Shown one piece after another: positions 24,849 through 33,206 of a DNA stretch of 64,000 bases. Position 1 is the stretch's first letter, and every line of letters begins with the position of its first letter. This stretch comes from Terrabacter terrigena (GTDB lineage: Bacteria > Actinomycetota > Actinomycetes > Actinomycetales > Dermatophilaceae). The stretch lies in contig NZ_JBHTKH010000001.1 of the NCBI RefSeq assembly GCF_042676085.1, positions 496,001 through 560,000 on the forward strand, in the 5' to 3' direction. The notes beneath the pieces are model-generated. The model saw nothing but the letters and a program-made list of their open reading frames with translations. It ran no database searches and was not told the DNA's origin. Made by a program: the position numbers and the translations under genes.

Positions 24849-27125
24849 TCACCGCAGGTCGAAGCGGTCCGCCTCCATGACCTTGGTCCAGGCGGACACG
24901 AAGTCGCGCACGAACTTCTCCTTGGCGTCGTCGCTGGCGTACACCTCGGCGAGGGCCCGCAGCTGCGAGTTCGAGCCGAAGATGAGGTCGACGGCCGTGG
25001 CCGTCCACTTCAGGTCGCCGGTCGCGACGTCGGTGATCTCGTAGACGTTCTCCTCCGACACCGACGTCTTCCACTGCGTGCCGGGGGCGAGCAGGTTCCT
25101 GAAGAAGTCGTTCGTGAGCACGCCGGGACGGTCCGTCAGCACGCCATGGGCCGTGCCGCCGACGTTGTTGCCGAGCGCCCGGAGGCCGCCCACGAGAACG
25201 GTCATCTCGGGCGCCGTCAGACCCAGCAGGTACGCGCGGTCCAGGAGAAGAACCTCCGGCTGGAGCTTCACGCCGGGGCGCAGGTAGTTGCGGAACCCGT
25301 CGGCACGCGGCTCGAGCACGGCGAAGGAGTCGACGTCGGTCTGCTCCTGCGTCGCATCGGTGCGGCCGGCGTGGAACGGCACGGTCACCTCGACGCCCGC
25401 GTCCTTGGCGGCCTTCTCGACGGCCGCAGAGCCCGCGAGCACGATGAGGTCGGCGAGCGAGAGCGCCGCACCGCCCGCCGCGTTGAACTCACGCTGGATG
25501 CCTTCGAGCTTCTCGAGGACCTCGGCCAGCTGCTCGGGCTGGTTGACGGCCCAGCTGCGCTGCGGCTCGAGGCGGATGCGCGCCCCGTTGGCACCGCCGC
25601 GCTTGTCGGTGGAGCGGAAGCTCGCAGCCGACGCCCAGGCGGTGGAGACGAGCTGGGAGACCGACAGCCCCGAGCCCAGGACCTTCTCCTTGAGGGCCGC
25701 GACGTCGGAGTCGCCGACGGGCTCGCCCTCGGCGGCCGGCACGGGGTCCTGCCACAGCTGCGGCTCGGGAACCCACGGGCCGAGGTAGCGCGAGACGGGA
25801 CCCATGTCGCGGTGGAGCAGCTTGTACCAGGCCTTGGCGAAGGCCAGGGCGAACTCGTCCGGGTTGTCCTTGAAGCGCCGAGAGATCTTCTCGTACGCCG
25901 GGTCGACCCGGAGCGCGAGGTCGCTCGTCAGCATGGTGGGCCGGCGCTTCGGCGAGTCGGGCGTGGGGCCGGGGATGACAGCCTCGGCGTCCTTCGCGAC
26001 CCACTGGTGGGCACCGGCGGGGCTCTTCTCCAGCTCCCACTCGTGGGCGAAGAGGAGCTCGAAGAAGTCGTTGCTCCACTGCACCGGCGTGCGCGTCCAC
26101 GTCACCTCCAGGCCGGAGGTGATGGCGTCGGCACCCTTGCCCGAGCCGTACTCGCTCTTCCAGCCCAGACCCTGCTGCTCGAGAGGTGCACCCTCGGGCT
26201 CGGGGCCCACGAGGTCGGGGTCGCCGGCGCCGTGGGTCTTGCCGAACGTGTGTCCGCCGGCGATCAGGGCGACCGTCTCCTCGTCGTCCATCGCCATGCG
26301 GGCGAAGGTCTCGCGGATGTCGCGCGCCGAGGCGAGCGGGTCGGGGTTGCCGTTGGGACCCTCCGGGTTGACGTAGATGAGGCCCATCTGGACGGCGCCG
26401 AGGGCCTCGTCGAGCTCCCGCTCACCCGTGTAGCGCTCGTCGCCGAGCCAGGTGTCCTCGGGACCCCAGAAGATCTCCTCGGGCTCCCAGACGTCCTCGC
26501 GACCGAAGCCGAAGCCGAAGGTCTCGAAACCCATGTCCTCGAGCGCGACGTTGCCGGCCAGAACCAGCAGGTCGGCCCACGAGATCTTCTGGCCGTACTT
26601 CTGCTTGACCGGCCACAGCAGGCGGCGAGCCTTGTCGAGGTTGCCGTTGTCGGGCCAGCTGTTGAGCGGCGCGAAGCGCTGGCCGCCGTCTCCGGCGCCG
26701 CCTCGGCCGTCATAGATGCGGTAGGTGCCGGCCGCGTGCCAGCTCAGACGGATGAAGAGGCCGCCGTAGTGACCGAAGTCGGCCGGCCACCAGTCCTGCG
26801 AGTCGTGCAGCACGTGGACGATGTCCTGCTTGAGCGCGTCGAGGTCGAGCTTGGCGAACTCGGCCGCGTAGTCGAAGTCCGACCCGAGCGGGTTGCCCTT
26901 GGGCGAGTGCGCGTGCAGCACCGAGAGGTCGAGCGCGTTGGGCCACCAGTCCTTGAGGCTGTGGGGGCGGCCGCCGGTCTTGGGCTTCGGCGAGTCGAGT
27001 GCCGGGTTCTCGCTCTCGCTGCCGCTGGCGGCGGCCGAGTCGTGCATGACCGGGCAGCCACCTGCGGCCTTGCGGTCCACCCCCTGTGGGCTCTCGGGCG
27101 TGACGTCGTCGGGGCGTTCGGTCAT
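24849..27125 (-). CDS. katG: Catalase-peroxidase
   Basis: KatG breaks down hydrogen peroxide and oxidises small substrates. The 758-residue heme protein has the distal site RLSWHAAGTYRIYDGRGG (W and H), the proximal GGHTFGKTHGAG, and the partners of the Trp-Tyr-Met crosslink (Y in MGLIYVNPEGPNGNPDP and M in RMAMDDEET), so catalase activity is expected. The C-terminal half is the usual degenerate duplication. ATG at 27125 follows GGAAGGA. It lies 30 bp downstream of furA, in one operon under peroxide or iron-sensing control. Confidence 0.97.
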   Translation of the reverse strand: MTERPDDVTPESPQGVDRKAAGGCPVMHDSAAASGSESENPALDSPKPKTGGRPHSLKDWWPNALDLSVLHAHSPKGNPLGSDFDYAAEFAKLDLDALKQDIVHVLHDSQDWWPADFGHYGGLFIRLSWHAAGTYRIYDGRGGAGDGGQRFAPLNSWPDNGNLDKARRLLWPVKQKYGQKISWADLLVLAGNVALEDMGFETFGFGFGREDVWEPEEIFWGPEDTWLGDERYTGERELDEALGAVQMGLIYVNPEGPNGNPDPLASARDIRETFARMAMDDEETVALIAGGHTFGKTHGAGDPDLVGPEPEGAPLEQQGLGWKSEYGSGKGADAITSGLEVTWTRTPVQWSNDFFELLFAHEWELEKSPAGAHQWVAKDAEAVIPGPTPDSPKRRPTMLTSDLALRVDPAYEKISRRFKDNPDEFALAFAKAWYKLLHRDMGPVSRYLGPWVPEPQLWQDPVPAAEGEPVGDSDVAALKEKVLGSGLSVSQLVSTAWASAASFRSTDKRGGANGARIRLEPQRSWAVNQPEQLAEVLEKLEGIQREFNAAGGAALSLADLIVLAGSAAVEKAAKDAGVEVTVPFHAGRTDATQEQTDVDSFAVLEPRADGFRNYLRPGVKLQPEVLLLDRAYLLGLTAPEMTVLVGGLRALGNNVGGTAHGVLTDRPGVLTNDFFRNLLAPGTQWKTSVSEENVYEITDVATGDLKWTATAVDLIFGSNSQLRALAEVYASDDAKEKFVRDFVSAWTKVMEADRFDLR

Positions 27126-27155
27126 GAGTGGGTCCTTCCGGGCATCGTTGTCACT

Positions 27156-27584
27156 TCAGGCAATACGGGCAGTCGAGCAGTCGGGGCAGGTGCCCCAGTA
27201 GGTCACCTCGGCTTGGTCGATGACGAAGCCGTGGTCGTCGGAGGCCATGAGGCACGGGGCGTCGCCGACGGCGCAGTCGACGTCGGCGATGGCACCGCAC
27301 GAGCGGCACACGACGTGGTGGTGGTTGTCACCGACACGCACCTCGTAGCGTGCGACCGAGCCGGCAGGCTGGATGCGGCGCAGCAGACCGGCGTCGGTGA
27401 GGGCGCGCAGCACGTCGTAGACGGCCTGGTGCGAGATGTCGCCCGCGGACTCGCGGACGCGGCGGATCACCGAGTCGGTGTCGGCGTGGGGGTGCTCGCT
27501 CAGAAGCTCGAGGACCGCGACGCGTTGACGCGTGACGCGCAGGCTGGACCCGCGCAGCAGCGCTTCGACGTCGGTTCCGGGCAT
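27156..27584 (-). CDS. furA: Fur-family regulator (FurA) of katG
   Basis: The 142-residue product has a winged helix (LRVTRQRVAVLELLSEHPHA, then VYDVLRALTDAGLLRRI), the metal-binding HHHVVCRSCGAI motif and the second CPDC pair near the C terminus, as in FurA. FurA represses its own operon with katG in actinobacteria and loses binding on metal or redox change. The ATG at 27584 gives the start MPGTDVEALLR; an in-frame codon upstream (27614) would add ten basic residues. A palindromic operator lies 22 bp upstream. Confidence 0.92.
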   Translation of the reverse strand: MPGTDVEALLRGSSLRVTRQRVAVLELLSEHPHADTDSVIRRVRESAGDISHQAVYDVLRALTDAGLLRRIQPAGSVARYEVRVGDNHHHVVCRSCGAIADVDCAVGDAPCLMASDDHGFVIDQAEVTYWGTCPDCSTARIA

Positions 27585-27605
27585 GCATCGAGTCTTTCGA
27601 GTTTT

Positions 27606-27620
27606 CTTGAACAAATCAAG
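27606..27620 (-). promoter_or_regulatory. FurA box upstream of furA-katG
   Basis: CTTGAACAAATCAAG is a perfect 5-bp inverted repeat (CTTGA/TCAAG) with a 5-bp spacer, in an AT-rich island 22 bp before the furA start, where an autoregulatory FurA site is expected. Confidence 0.75.
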
Positions 27621-27761
27621 TCTTGTGGTCGACGCGGCGTCGACCGTCCGTCGACGTGGTGTCGGTGGACGTGACGCGCCGTCTCGTACGATGCGAGGGG
27701 CCGGCCGAGTGGGACCGCCCCGACCAGACCCGTGACCACATCGCAGATCCGGGGGCAGCGG

Positions 27762-29078
27762 ATGTCACCAGAGACCGGCGGCCGAGTGTCCCGGCGGCGC
27801 CGTCTGTCCGGGTGGGCCTGGCCCGGCCACCCGGAGACGTGGCAGGAGGTGCCGGCCCGGCTGCGCCCCACGCTCGGGACGGTGTTCCGCCTCACTGCCG
27901 CAGCAGTGGCGGCCTACGTGCTCTCGCAGGTGATCACCCCCGGCACCCCCGACCTGACCGGCCCCCTCACGGCGCTGCTCGTCGTGCAGGCCTCGGCCTT
28001 CTCGACGATCAAGATGAGCGCTGTCCGGGTCGGCGCGGTGCTGTCGGGCATCCTCGTCGCCACCCTCCTGTCGACCTGGATCGGCCTGACGTGGTGGAGC
28101 CTCGCTGCCGCCATCGCTGCATCCCTGCTGCTGGCCAAGGTGCTGCGCCTCGGCGAGCAGGCGCTCGAGACGCCCATCAGCGCCATGCTGATCCTCGGGG
28201 TGAGCAACCACGACGTCGCCTCCGAGACCCGCATCCTCAACACGCTCATCGGTGCCGCTGTCGGGGTGGCCTTCAACCTCGTGTACCCGCCGGCCATGCC
28301 GATCGGTCCGGCCAGACAGGCCCTGCTGCGCGTCGTCGAGGTGGCGGCCTCCGCACTCGACCAGGCGGCCGAGGCCCTCGAGAGGGGCCCGGTGACCCGG
28401 GAGCAGGTCGCAGCCTGGGTCGACCGGGTCCGCTCGGCGAACCGAGAGGTCGCCCGAGCCACCGAGACGATCGGCCACCTGAGGGAGAGCCGTCGCTTCA
28501 ACCCGCGGGCCCTGGGCACCGTCGACGTGGAGCCCGTCCTGGCCTCGGCGCTGGACACCTTCGAGCAGTGCCTGCTCGCCATCCGCGCCCTCTTCACCCT
28601 CCTGCTCGCGGAGCTGCCACCCCAGGGTGCCCCCGAGGACCCGTACGGTGACGAGCTGCGCTCGGCGTTCGCCGTGGTCCTGCACGACAGCGCCGACTGC
28701 CTGCGCGCGTTCGGCGGTTTCGTCATCGCCGAGTCGGAGGGTCGGGAGCAGGACACCGAGAAGGCGCTGGCCGAGAGCCTCGACATCCTCCGCGAGACCC
28801 AGGCCATCCTCACCGAGCTCATCCTCGTGCGGGCCAGGGAGGACACCTCGTGGCTCCTGCGCGGTTCCGTCCTCGCCGCAGTCGAGCAGGTGCTGGCGCG
28901 GCTCGACCTCGAGGACCGTGCCCGCGTGCACCAGCAGTGGAAGGAGGCGCAGCAACGTCGTCCGCTCGCGCAGCTGCCCCGAATCGTCCACGACGCCCTC
29001 CCCCACCCGGATCGCCCCTACCCCCGCGGGCTCCAGCCGGGCCGCGGTAGGCGGCGCAACCGACGCGACACGCGATGA
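27762..29078 (+). CDS. FUSC/aromatic-acid-exporter family membrane protein
   Basis: The protein (438 residues from ATG 27762; 448 from GTG 27732) has four to six hydrophobic helices in the first 190 residues (TVFRLTAAAVAAYVLSQVI, LTALLVVQASAFSTI, VGAVLSGILVATLLSTW, WWSLAAAIAASLLLAKVL, IGAAVGVAFNLVYPPAMP). A long charged helical cytoplasmic part ends in basic PHPDRPYPRG. This resembles the FUSC family of aromatic-compound efflux proteins. ATG 27762 is favoured by GGGGG seven bases upstream. It is divergent from furA, with about 150 bp between them. Confidence 0.8.
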   Translation: MSPETGGRVSRRRRLSGWAWPGHPETWQEVPARLRPTLGTVFRLTAAAVAAYVLSQVITPGTPDLTGPLTALLVVQASAFSTIKMSAVRVGAVLSGILVATLLSTWIGLTWWSLAAAIAASLLLAKVLRLGEQALETPISAMLILGVSNHDVASETRILNTLIGAAVGVAFNLVYPPAMPIGPARQALLRVVEVAASALDQAAEALERGPVTREQVAAWVDRVRSANREVARATETIGHLRESRRFNPRALGTVDVEPVLASALDTFEQCLLAIRALFTLLLAELPPQGAPEDPYGDELRSAFAVVLHDSADCLRAFGGFVIAESEGREQDTEKALAESLDILRETQAILTELILVRAREDTSWLLRGSVLAAVEQVLARLDLEDRARVHQQWKEAQQRRPLAQLPRIVHDALPHPDRPYPRGLQPGRGRRRNRRDTR

Positions 29079-29108
29079 CGGGCAGCCGGCGAGACCACTC
29101 CACCGGAC

Positions 29109-29840
29109 CTACTCGTGGGTCGCGACGACCTCGACCTCGAAGCCCTCGCCGCTCTCCAGGTAGGCAGCATAGTGCTGCGGACCACCGGCGTACGGGTGCT
29201 TCTCGGCGAACATCAGGCTCCACCCCCCGTCGCCGCAGGCCTCGACGAGTGCATCGACCTCGGCACGCGAGCCACCATGGAAGGCAAGGTGGTTCAGGCC
29301 GGCACGGGTGCGTTCGTGGCGACCGGCCACGACGTCGGGACCGGCCTCTAGCACGACGTAGAGCGACCCGAGCTCCCACGCCTGGCCGTGGCCCCAGTCG
29401 TCGCCGAGGTGGTAGCCGAGCCGGCTGAGCAGCCAGCCCCACTCGCGACCGGCGGCGGCGATGTCGTCGACCCAGATCTCCACGTGGTGGAGGCAGCCAC
29501 GCGGGCCACCCGCACCGGGTCCAGCGGCCACTCCCCCGAAGTCCCACCGCGCCCGGTCCATGTCGGCCCGGCCGCCGTCGACGAGCCCACGGACCAGGGG
29601 GGTGCCCTCGGCCCGCCAGTGCCCGACCGCCTCGTCCTCGAGCCCCTGCGGCGGGCGGCCGTCGGAGCGGATGACGCGCCACCACGGCACGTCGGAGCCG
29701 TAGCGGCTCATCACTGTGCCGACCGTCCGAGGACCCATGCCACCAAGGCGTTTCGCGATGTCGCCGTACGCCAGCACACGCCCCTCGGGGATCTTTGCGA
29801 CGAGGTCGAGCACGCGCTCGGCGTGGTCCTCAAGCGGCAC
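29109..29840 (-). CDS. Alkyltransferase-like (ATL) domain fused to a VOC/glyoxalase-fold domain
   Basis: Residues 1-90 are an MGMT-type DNA-binding domain (GRVLAYGDIAKRLG, GTVMSRYGSD) in which the active PCHRV is replaced by PWWRV (52-56). That makes it a non-enzymatic alkyltransferase-like protein, which in other bacteria flags O6-alkylguanine for nucleotide-excision repair. Residues 115-243 are a VOC-superfamily domain (CLHHVEIWVDDIAAAGREW, then RAGLNHLAFHGGSRAEVDAL and MFAEKHPYAGG). ATL normally stands alone (Rv3204-like). The GTG start has only a weak ribosome site. The VOC partner's substrate is unknown. Confidence 0.88.
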   Translation of the reverse strand: MPLEDHAERVLDLVAKIPEGRVLAYGDIAKRLGGMGPRTVGTVMSRYGSDVPWWRVIRSDGRPPQGLEDEAVGHWRAEGTPLVRGLVDGGRADMDRARWDFGGVAAGPGAGGPRGCLHHVEIWVDDIAAAGREWGWLLSRLGYHLGDDWGHGQAWELGSLYVVLEAGPDVVAGRHERTRAGLNHLAFHGGSRAEVDALVEACGDGGWSLMFAEKHPYAGGPQHYAAYLESGEGFEVEVVATHE

Positions 29841-29883
29841 GGGCGTCCTCTCGCGGTCGGTGCTGATGGCGTACGCGGGTGGC

Positions 29884-31062
29884 TCAGTACTCGGGCTGGC
29901 TCGGGTCGATCTCCCGCAGGTACGCGAGTATGCCGCCCTCGACGTTGGCGACGTCGGTCAGCCCCGCGCGCAGGGCGAGCCTGGTCGCCTCGGCGGAGCG
30001 TCCACCGACCTTGCAGTGGATGAGCACCCTTCTGTCGGAAGGCAGCTCGTTGAACGCCTCCCCCGACCTGAAGCGGTCGAGGTGGATCGGGACGGCACCG
30101 GGGATGCTCGCGATGGCGCGCTCCTCGTCGCCACGCACGTCGACGAGCAGGGGCGGGTCGGCGGCCTCGAGCTCGGCTGCCATCTCCCGCACGGTGACGG
30201 TCGGCAGGTCGCCCTCGTCGTGGGCGGCGGCGCCGGGCACGCCGCAGAACTCGACGTAGTCGATGAGCTCGGTGAGCGTGGGCGCCTCGCCGCACACCGG
30301 GCACTCGGGGTCGGCGCGGACGGTGAGGGTGTCCCACGTCTGGCGCAGCGCGTCATGCACCACGAGCCGTCCGACGAGCGGCTCGCCGATGCCGAGGAGA
30401 AGCTTGATCGCCTCGGTCGACTGGACCGAGCCGATGGCGGCGCACAGGACGCCGAGGACGCCACCCTCGGCGCAGCTCGGTACGGATCCGGGTGGCGGCG
30501 GGTCGGGGAAGACGCAGCGGTAGCAGGGGCCATGGCCGGCCCACCACACCGAGACCTGCCCGTCGAAGCGCAGGATCGACCCCCAGACGTGCGGCTTGCC
30601 GAGCATGACGCAGGCGTCGTTGACGAGGTAGCGCGTCGGGAAGTTGTCGGTTCCGTCGACGACGAGGTCGTAGCCGCCGATGATCTCTAGCGCGTTGGAC
30701 GAGTCGAGGGCGACGTCGTGGCGCACGACGGTGACGTGCGGGTTGACGCGGTGGACGGCAGCCTCGGCCGACTCGGTCTTGGGCCTGCCGATGTCTGCGT
30801 CGGAGTGGATGACCTGCCGGTGGAGGTTCGTCAGGTCGACGACGTCGGCGTCGACGACGCCGATCGTGCCCACCCCCGCCGCCGCGAGGTAGAGCAGTGC
30901 GGGCGACCCCAGACCGCCGGCACCGACGACGAGCACCCGCCCTGCCGACAGCCGCTCCTGCCCGTCGCGCCCCACATCGGGGAGGAGCACGTGCCTCGCG
31001 TACCTCGTCGTCTCCGCCCTGGACAGCGGCCGACCCGTCTTGACCAGCGGATCCGTCGACAT
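29884..31062 (-). CDS. moeZ: Adenylyltransferase/sulfurtransferase MoeZ (ThiF-rhodanese fusion)
   Basis: MoeZ adenylates and sulfurates MoaD/CysO-type carrier proteins. The 392-residue protein has an E1-like domain (VVGAGGLGSPALLYLAAAGVGTIGVVDAD (partly), DNFPTRYLVNDAC, CYRCVFPDPPPPG, CPVCG zinc cysteines) and a C-terminal rhodanese domain with the active-site cysteine in VLIHCKVGGRSAEAT. The length equals that I recall for M. tuberculosis MoeZ. ATG 31062 (MSTDPLVKTGR) begins the conserved part. It lies divergent to the TetR gene with a shared promoter region. It contains an ATA codon in a GGCATAC motif at 29928. Confidence 0.93.
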   Translation of the reverse strand: MSTDPLVKTGRPLSRAETTRYARHVLLPDVGRDGQERLSAGRVLVVGAGGLGSPALLYLAAAGVGTIGVVDADVVDLTNLHRQVIHSDADIGRPKTESAEAAVHRVNPHVTVVRHDVALDSSNALEIIGGYDLVVDGTDNFPTRYLVNDACVMLGKPHVWGSILRFDGQVSVWWAGHGPCYRCVFPDPPPPGSVPSCAEGGVLGVLCAAIGSVQSTEAIKLLLGIGEPLVGRLVVHDALRQTWDTLTVRADPECPVCGEAPTLTELIDYVEFCGVPGAAAHDEGDLPTVTVREMAAELEAADPPLLVDVRGDEERAIASIPGAVPIHLDRFRSGEAFNELPSDRRVLIHCKVGGRSAEATRLALRAGLTDVANVEGGILAYLREIDPSQPEY

Positions 31063-31068
31063 GCCATC

Positions 31069-31088
31069 ACCGTACTGCTCGGTATGGT
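31069..31088 (+). promoter_or_regulatory. Candidate TetR operator in the moeZ/TetR intergenic region
   Basis: ACCGTAC (31069-31075) and GTATGGT (31082-31088) form an imperfect palindrome (6 of 7 arm positions) with a 6-bp spacer. Its right arm contains TATGGT, a possible -10 box for the TetR gene that starts 77 bp downstream. The binding protein is inferred from position. Confidence 0.5.
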
Positions 31089-31164
31089 GAGACGGACACG
31101 GTCGTCCGCCTCGGCGGGCGGCGAACAGGCACCACAGACACACGCAGATGCGAAGAGGACCCGC

Positions 31165-31854
31165 ATGGCAGACGACATGACCCCGCCGGGCCGCGGCCAG
31201 CGGCTGCCCCGTTCGGAGCGGCGTGCCCAGCTGCTTGACGCCGCGCTCGGCGTGTTCGTCGAGAACGGCTACCACGCGGCCGCCATGGACGACATCGCCG
31301 CGCGCGCCGGTGTCTCCAAGCCCGTTCTCTACCAGCACTTCCCGGGCAAGCTCGAGCTCTACCTCGCGCTCATCGACCAGCACACCGGCGAGCTCGAGCA
31401 GCTCGTCCGCGACGCCCTGACGCTCCCCGACAACAAGGCGCGCATCAACACGATGACCCGCGCGTACTTCGACTTCGTCGGCCAGGAGGGCGCGGCCTTC
31501 CGGCTCATCTTCGAGTCCGACCTCGCCAACGAGCCCGAGGTCCGCAAGAGGCTCGACCAGATCGACCTCACGTGCGCGGAGGCGATGGCCGAGATCATCC
31601 GCAGCGAGACGTCCATGGACCAGGAGGAGGCGGTCCTCGTCGGCGTCGCCTTCGTCGGTCTGGCGCAGACCTCCGCACGCCACTGGCTGACGCACGAGGC
31701 GACCCTCTCGAAGGAGACCGCGGTGCGCATCACCGCAGCCCTCATCCGCCGCGGCTTCGGCGCGTTCCCAGCGGTCGGCAAGGCCGACGGCCGGGCCGAC
31801 GCCGACAGGCCGAGCGAAACGGCCAGGGAATCCGTCGGCACGACGGCTGGTTAA
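31165..31854 (+). CDS. fasR: TetR-family regulator, probable FasR orthologue
   Basis: The 229-residue protein has an N-terminal TetR helix-turn-helix (RAQLLDAALGVFVENGYHAAAM, then AGVSKPVLYQHFPGKLELYLA) and a helical ligand-binding C-terminal domain (QEGAAFRLIFESDLANEPEV). Its place next to moeZ and DUF3107 (Rv3208-Rv3208A) suggests the FasR regulator, which activates fatty-acid-synthase genes in mycobacteria; the name rests on synteny. ATG 31165 follows GAAGAGGA. Confidence 0.8.
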   Translation: MADDMTPPGRGQRLPRSERRAQLLDAALGVFVENGYHAAAMDDIAARAGVSKPVLYQHFPGKLELYLALIDQHTGELEQLVRDALTLPDNKARINTMTRAYFDFVGQEGAAFRLIFESDLANEPEVRKRLDQIDLTCAEAMAEIIRSETSMDQEEAVLVGVAFVGLAQTSARHWLTHEATLSKETAVRITAALIRRGFGAFPAVGKADGRADADRPSETARESVGTTAG

Positions 31855-31910
31855 GGTGACGACGGGACGCGGTCGACCGCGTCCACACGAACTCAGAAAG
31901 CAGGTTTGAC

Positions 31911-32132
31911 GTGGAGGTCCGCATCGGCGTGCAGAACGTGGCACGCGAGATCACCTTCGAGACGACGCAGTCGACTGACGAGATCTTCTCCGCCGTCAAG
32001 GCGGCGCTGGGGTCCGACGTGCTCGAGCTGACCGACGACAAGGGTGGGCGCATCATCGTCCCGTCCGCATCGATCGGCTACGTCACGACCGGGGCAGAGC
32101 GCAAGGCGGGCGTCGGCTTCGGCGCCCACTGA
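31911..32132 (+). CDS. DUF3107 family protein
   Basis: The 73-residue protein (VEVRIGVQNVAREITFETTQ...) ends TTGAERKAGVGFGAH. The beta-alpha-beta pattern (EVRIGVQN, DEIFSAVKAAL, GRIIVPSASIGYVTTG) is that of the small DUF3107 (TB9.4-like) family of unknown function. Its GTG start at 31911 is 56 bp after the TetR stop, so the two are probably cotranscribed. A 12-bp terminator follows. Confidence 0.88.
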   Translation: MEVRIGVQNVAREITFETTQSTDEIFSAVKAALGSDVLELTDDKGGRIIVPSASIGYVTTGAERKAGVGFGAH

Positions 32133-32249
32133 CGACCAGACCGAGAGCCCCGCGACATGCCGCGCTGACAGCTCTCGCTCGACGCCGCCGCTCACGGGTC
32201 CGCACGAGCAGCGCGCTCCCGCAAGGGATCCGGTTGCCTCACCGTCAGC

Positions 32250-32287
32250 GCAGAAGGCCGCAGACCACCAGGTCGGCGGCCTTCTGC
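32250..32287 (+). terminator. Terminator after DUF3107
   Basis: GCAGAAGGCCGC (32250-32261) pairs perfectly with GCGGCCTTCTGC (32276-32287) around a 14-base loop. Confidence 0.82.
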
Positions 32288-32430
32288 GTCCCCTCCCGGA
32301 CTCCCGGTCTTCAGGCGCCAGAACCCTGTGGGACATCCATACGTCCCGGGTAAGAGGTTGGGTGAGAGCGTGCCGGGGCCACCGGGCGCCGTCGCCCGCG
32401 CGCCGGGCACCGAAGGAGGAACGCGAAGTC

Positions 32431-32703
32431 ATGATCGGAACCATCCTGATGGCGCTCGTCGCGGGAGCGATCGTGGGCCCGCTCGCCCGGCTGGTCCTGC
32501 CCGGCAAGCAGAACATGGGTGTCCTGCTCACCGTGATCCTCGGGGCCCTCGGCTCCCTCATCGGCGCCTTCATCTACTACAAGGCGACCGGTGTCAGTGA
32601 CACCAAGGGCATCGACTGGATCTCGGGTCTGATCGGCGTCGTCGTCGCGGCGGCCCTCATCGTCGGCTACGGCATGGTCACCGGCAACCGCCAGACCCGC
32701 TGA
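32431..32703 (+). CDS. GlsB/YeaQ/YmgE-family small membrane protein, copy 1
   Basis: The 90-residue, three-helix membrane protein (LMALVAGAIVGPLARLVLPG, VLLTVILGALGSLIGAF, ISGLIGVVVAAALIVGYGMV) has the family's GKQN motif after helix 1. This small stress-associated inner-membrane family has no settled function. AGGAGG lies 12 bp before the ATG. GTGG-N16-GGGTAA at 32328-32353 might be a stress-sigma (SigB/SigF-type) promoter. A paralogue follows. Confidence 0.85.
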   Translation: MIGTILMALVAGAIVGPLARLVLPGKQNMGVLLTVILGALGSLIGAFIYYKATGVSDTKGIDWISGLIGVVVAAALIVGYGMVTGNRQTR

Positions 32704-32828
32704 CACCCAAATGTGACGGCCACATCCACCACTCCAGCCCCACGGGGTGGGACATTGAACTCGTTGCAGTGACGTCCGCGCCGCGGACCAATCGACCACC
32801 CAGGTGGTCAGAAGAGGAGCTGTGAAAC

Positions 32829-33092
32829 ATGATCGGCACCATCGTCGGAGCAATCATCGTGGGCGCCATCATCGGCGCGCTCGGGCGGCTCATCCTGCCC
32901 GGCAAGCAGAACATCTCCATCATCGTGACGATCCTCATCGGCATCGTCGCCAACGTCATCGTCACCCTCGTGGTCCGCCAGATCGGCTACGCCAACAACG
33001 GCGGGATCGCGTGGATCCCGCTCATCCTGGGCGCCATCGTCGCGGCGATCCTGATCGTCGTCTACGGCCGCATGACCAGCAAGTCCGTCTGA
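32829..33092 (+). CDS. GlsB/YeaQ/YmgE-family small membrane protein, copy 2
   Basis: The 87-residue, three-helix protein (IIVGAIIGALGRLILPGKQN, then IIVTILIGIVANVIVTLVV and IPLILGAIVAAILIVVYG) is clearly a duplicate of the gene 126 bp upstream, with the same GKQN signature. The ribosome site GAGGAG precedes the ATG. A strong terminator ends the unit at 33111-33140. Confidence 0.85.
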   Translation: MIGTIVGAIIVGAIIGALGRLILPGKQNISIIVTILIGIVANVIVTLVVRQIGYANNGGIAWIPLILGAIVAAILIVVYGRMTSKSV

Positions 33093-33110
33093 CGCAGACC
33101 CGAGAACGGA

Positions 33111-33140
33111 GGGGCCCGACCGCATTGGTCGGGCCCCTTT
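33111..33140 (+). terminator. Terminator after the GlsB pair
   Basis: GGGGCCCGACC and GGTCGGGCCCC form a perfect 11-bp stem around GCATT, followed by TTTCG. Confidence 0.9.
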
Positions 33141-33206
33141 CGTCGTGTGCCGGCAGCGTGCGGCTCGGGCACGTCGGTCAGGAGTGCGGCAGTGCGGCAT
33201 ACGCCC

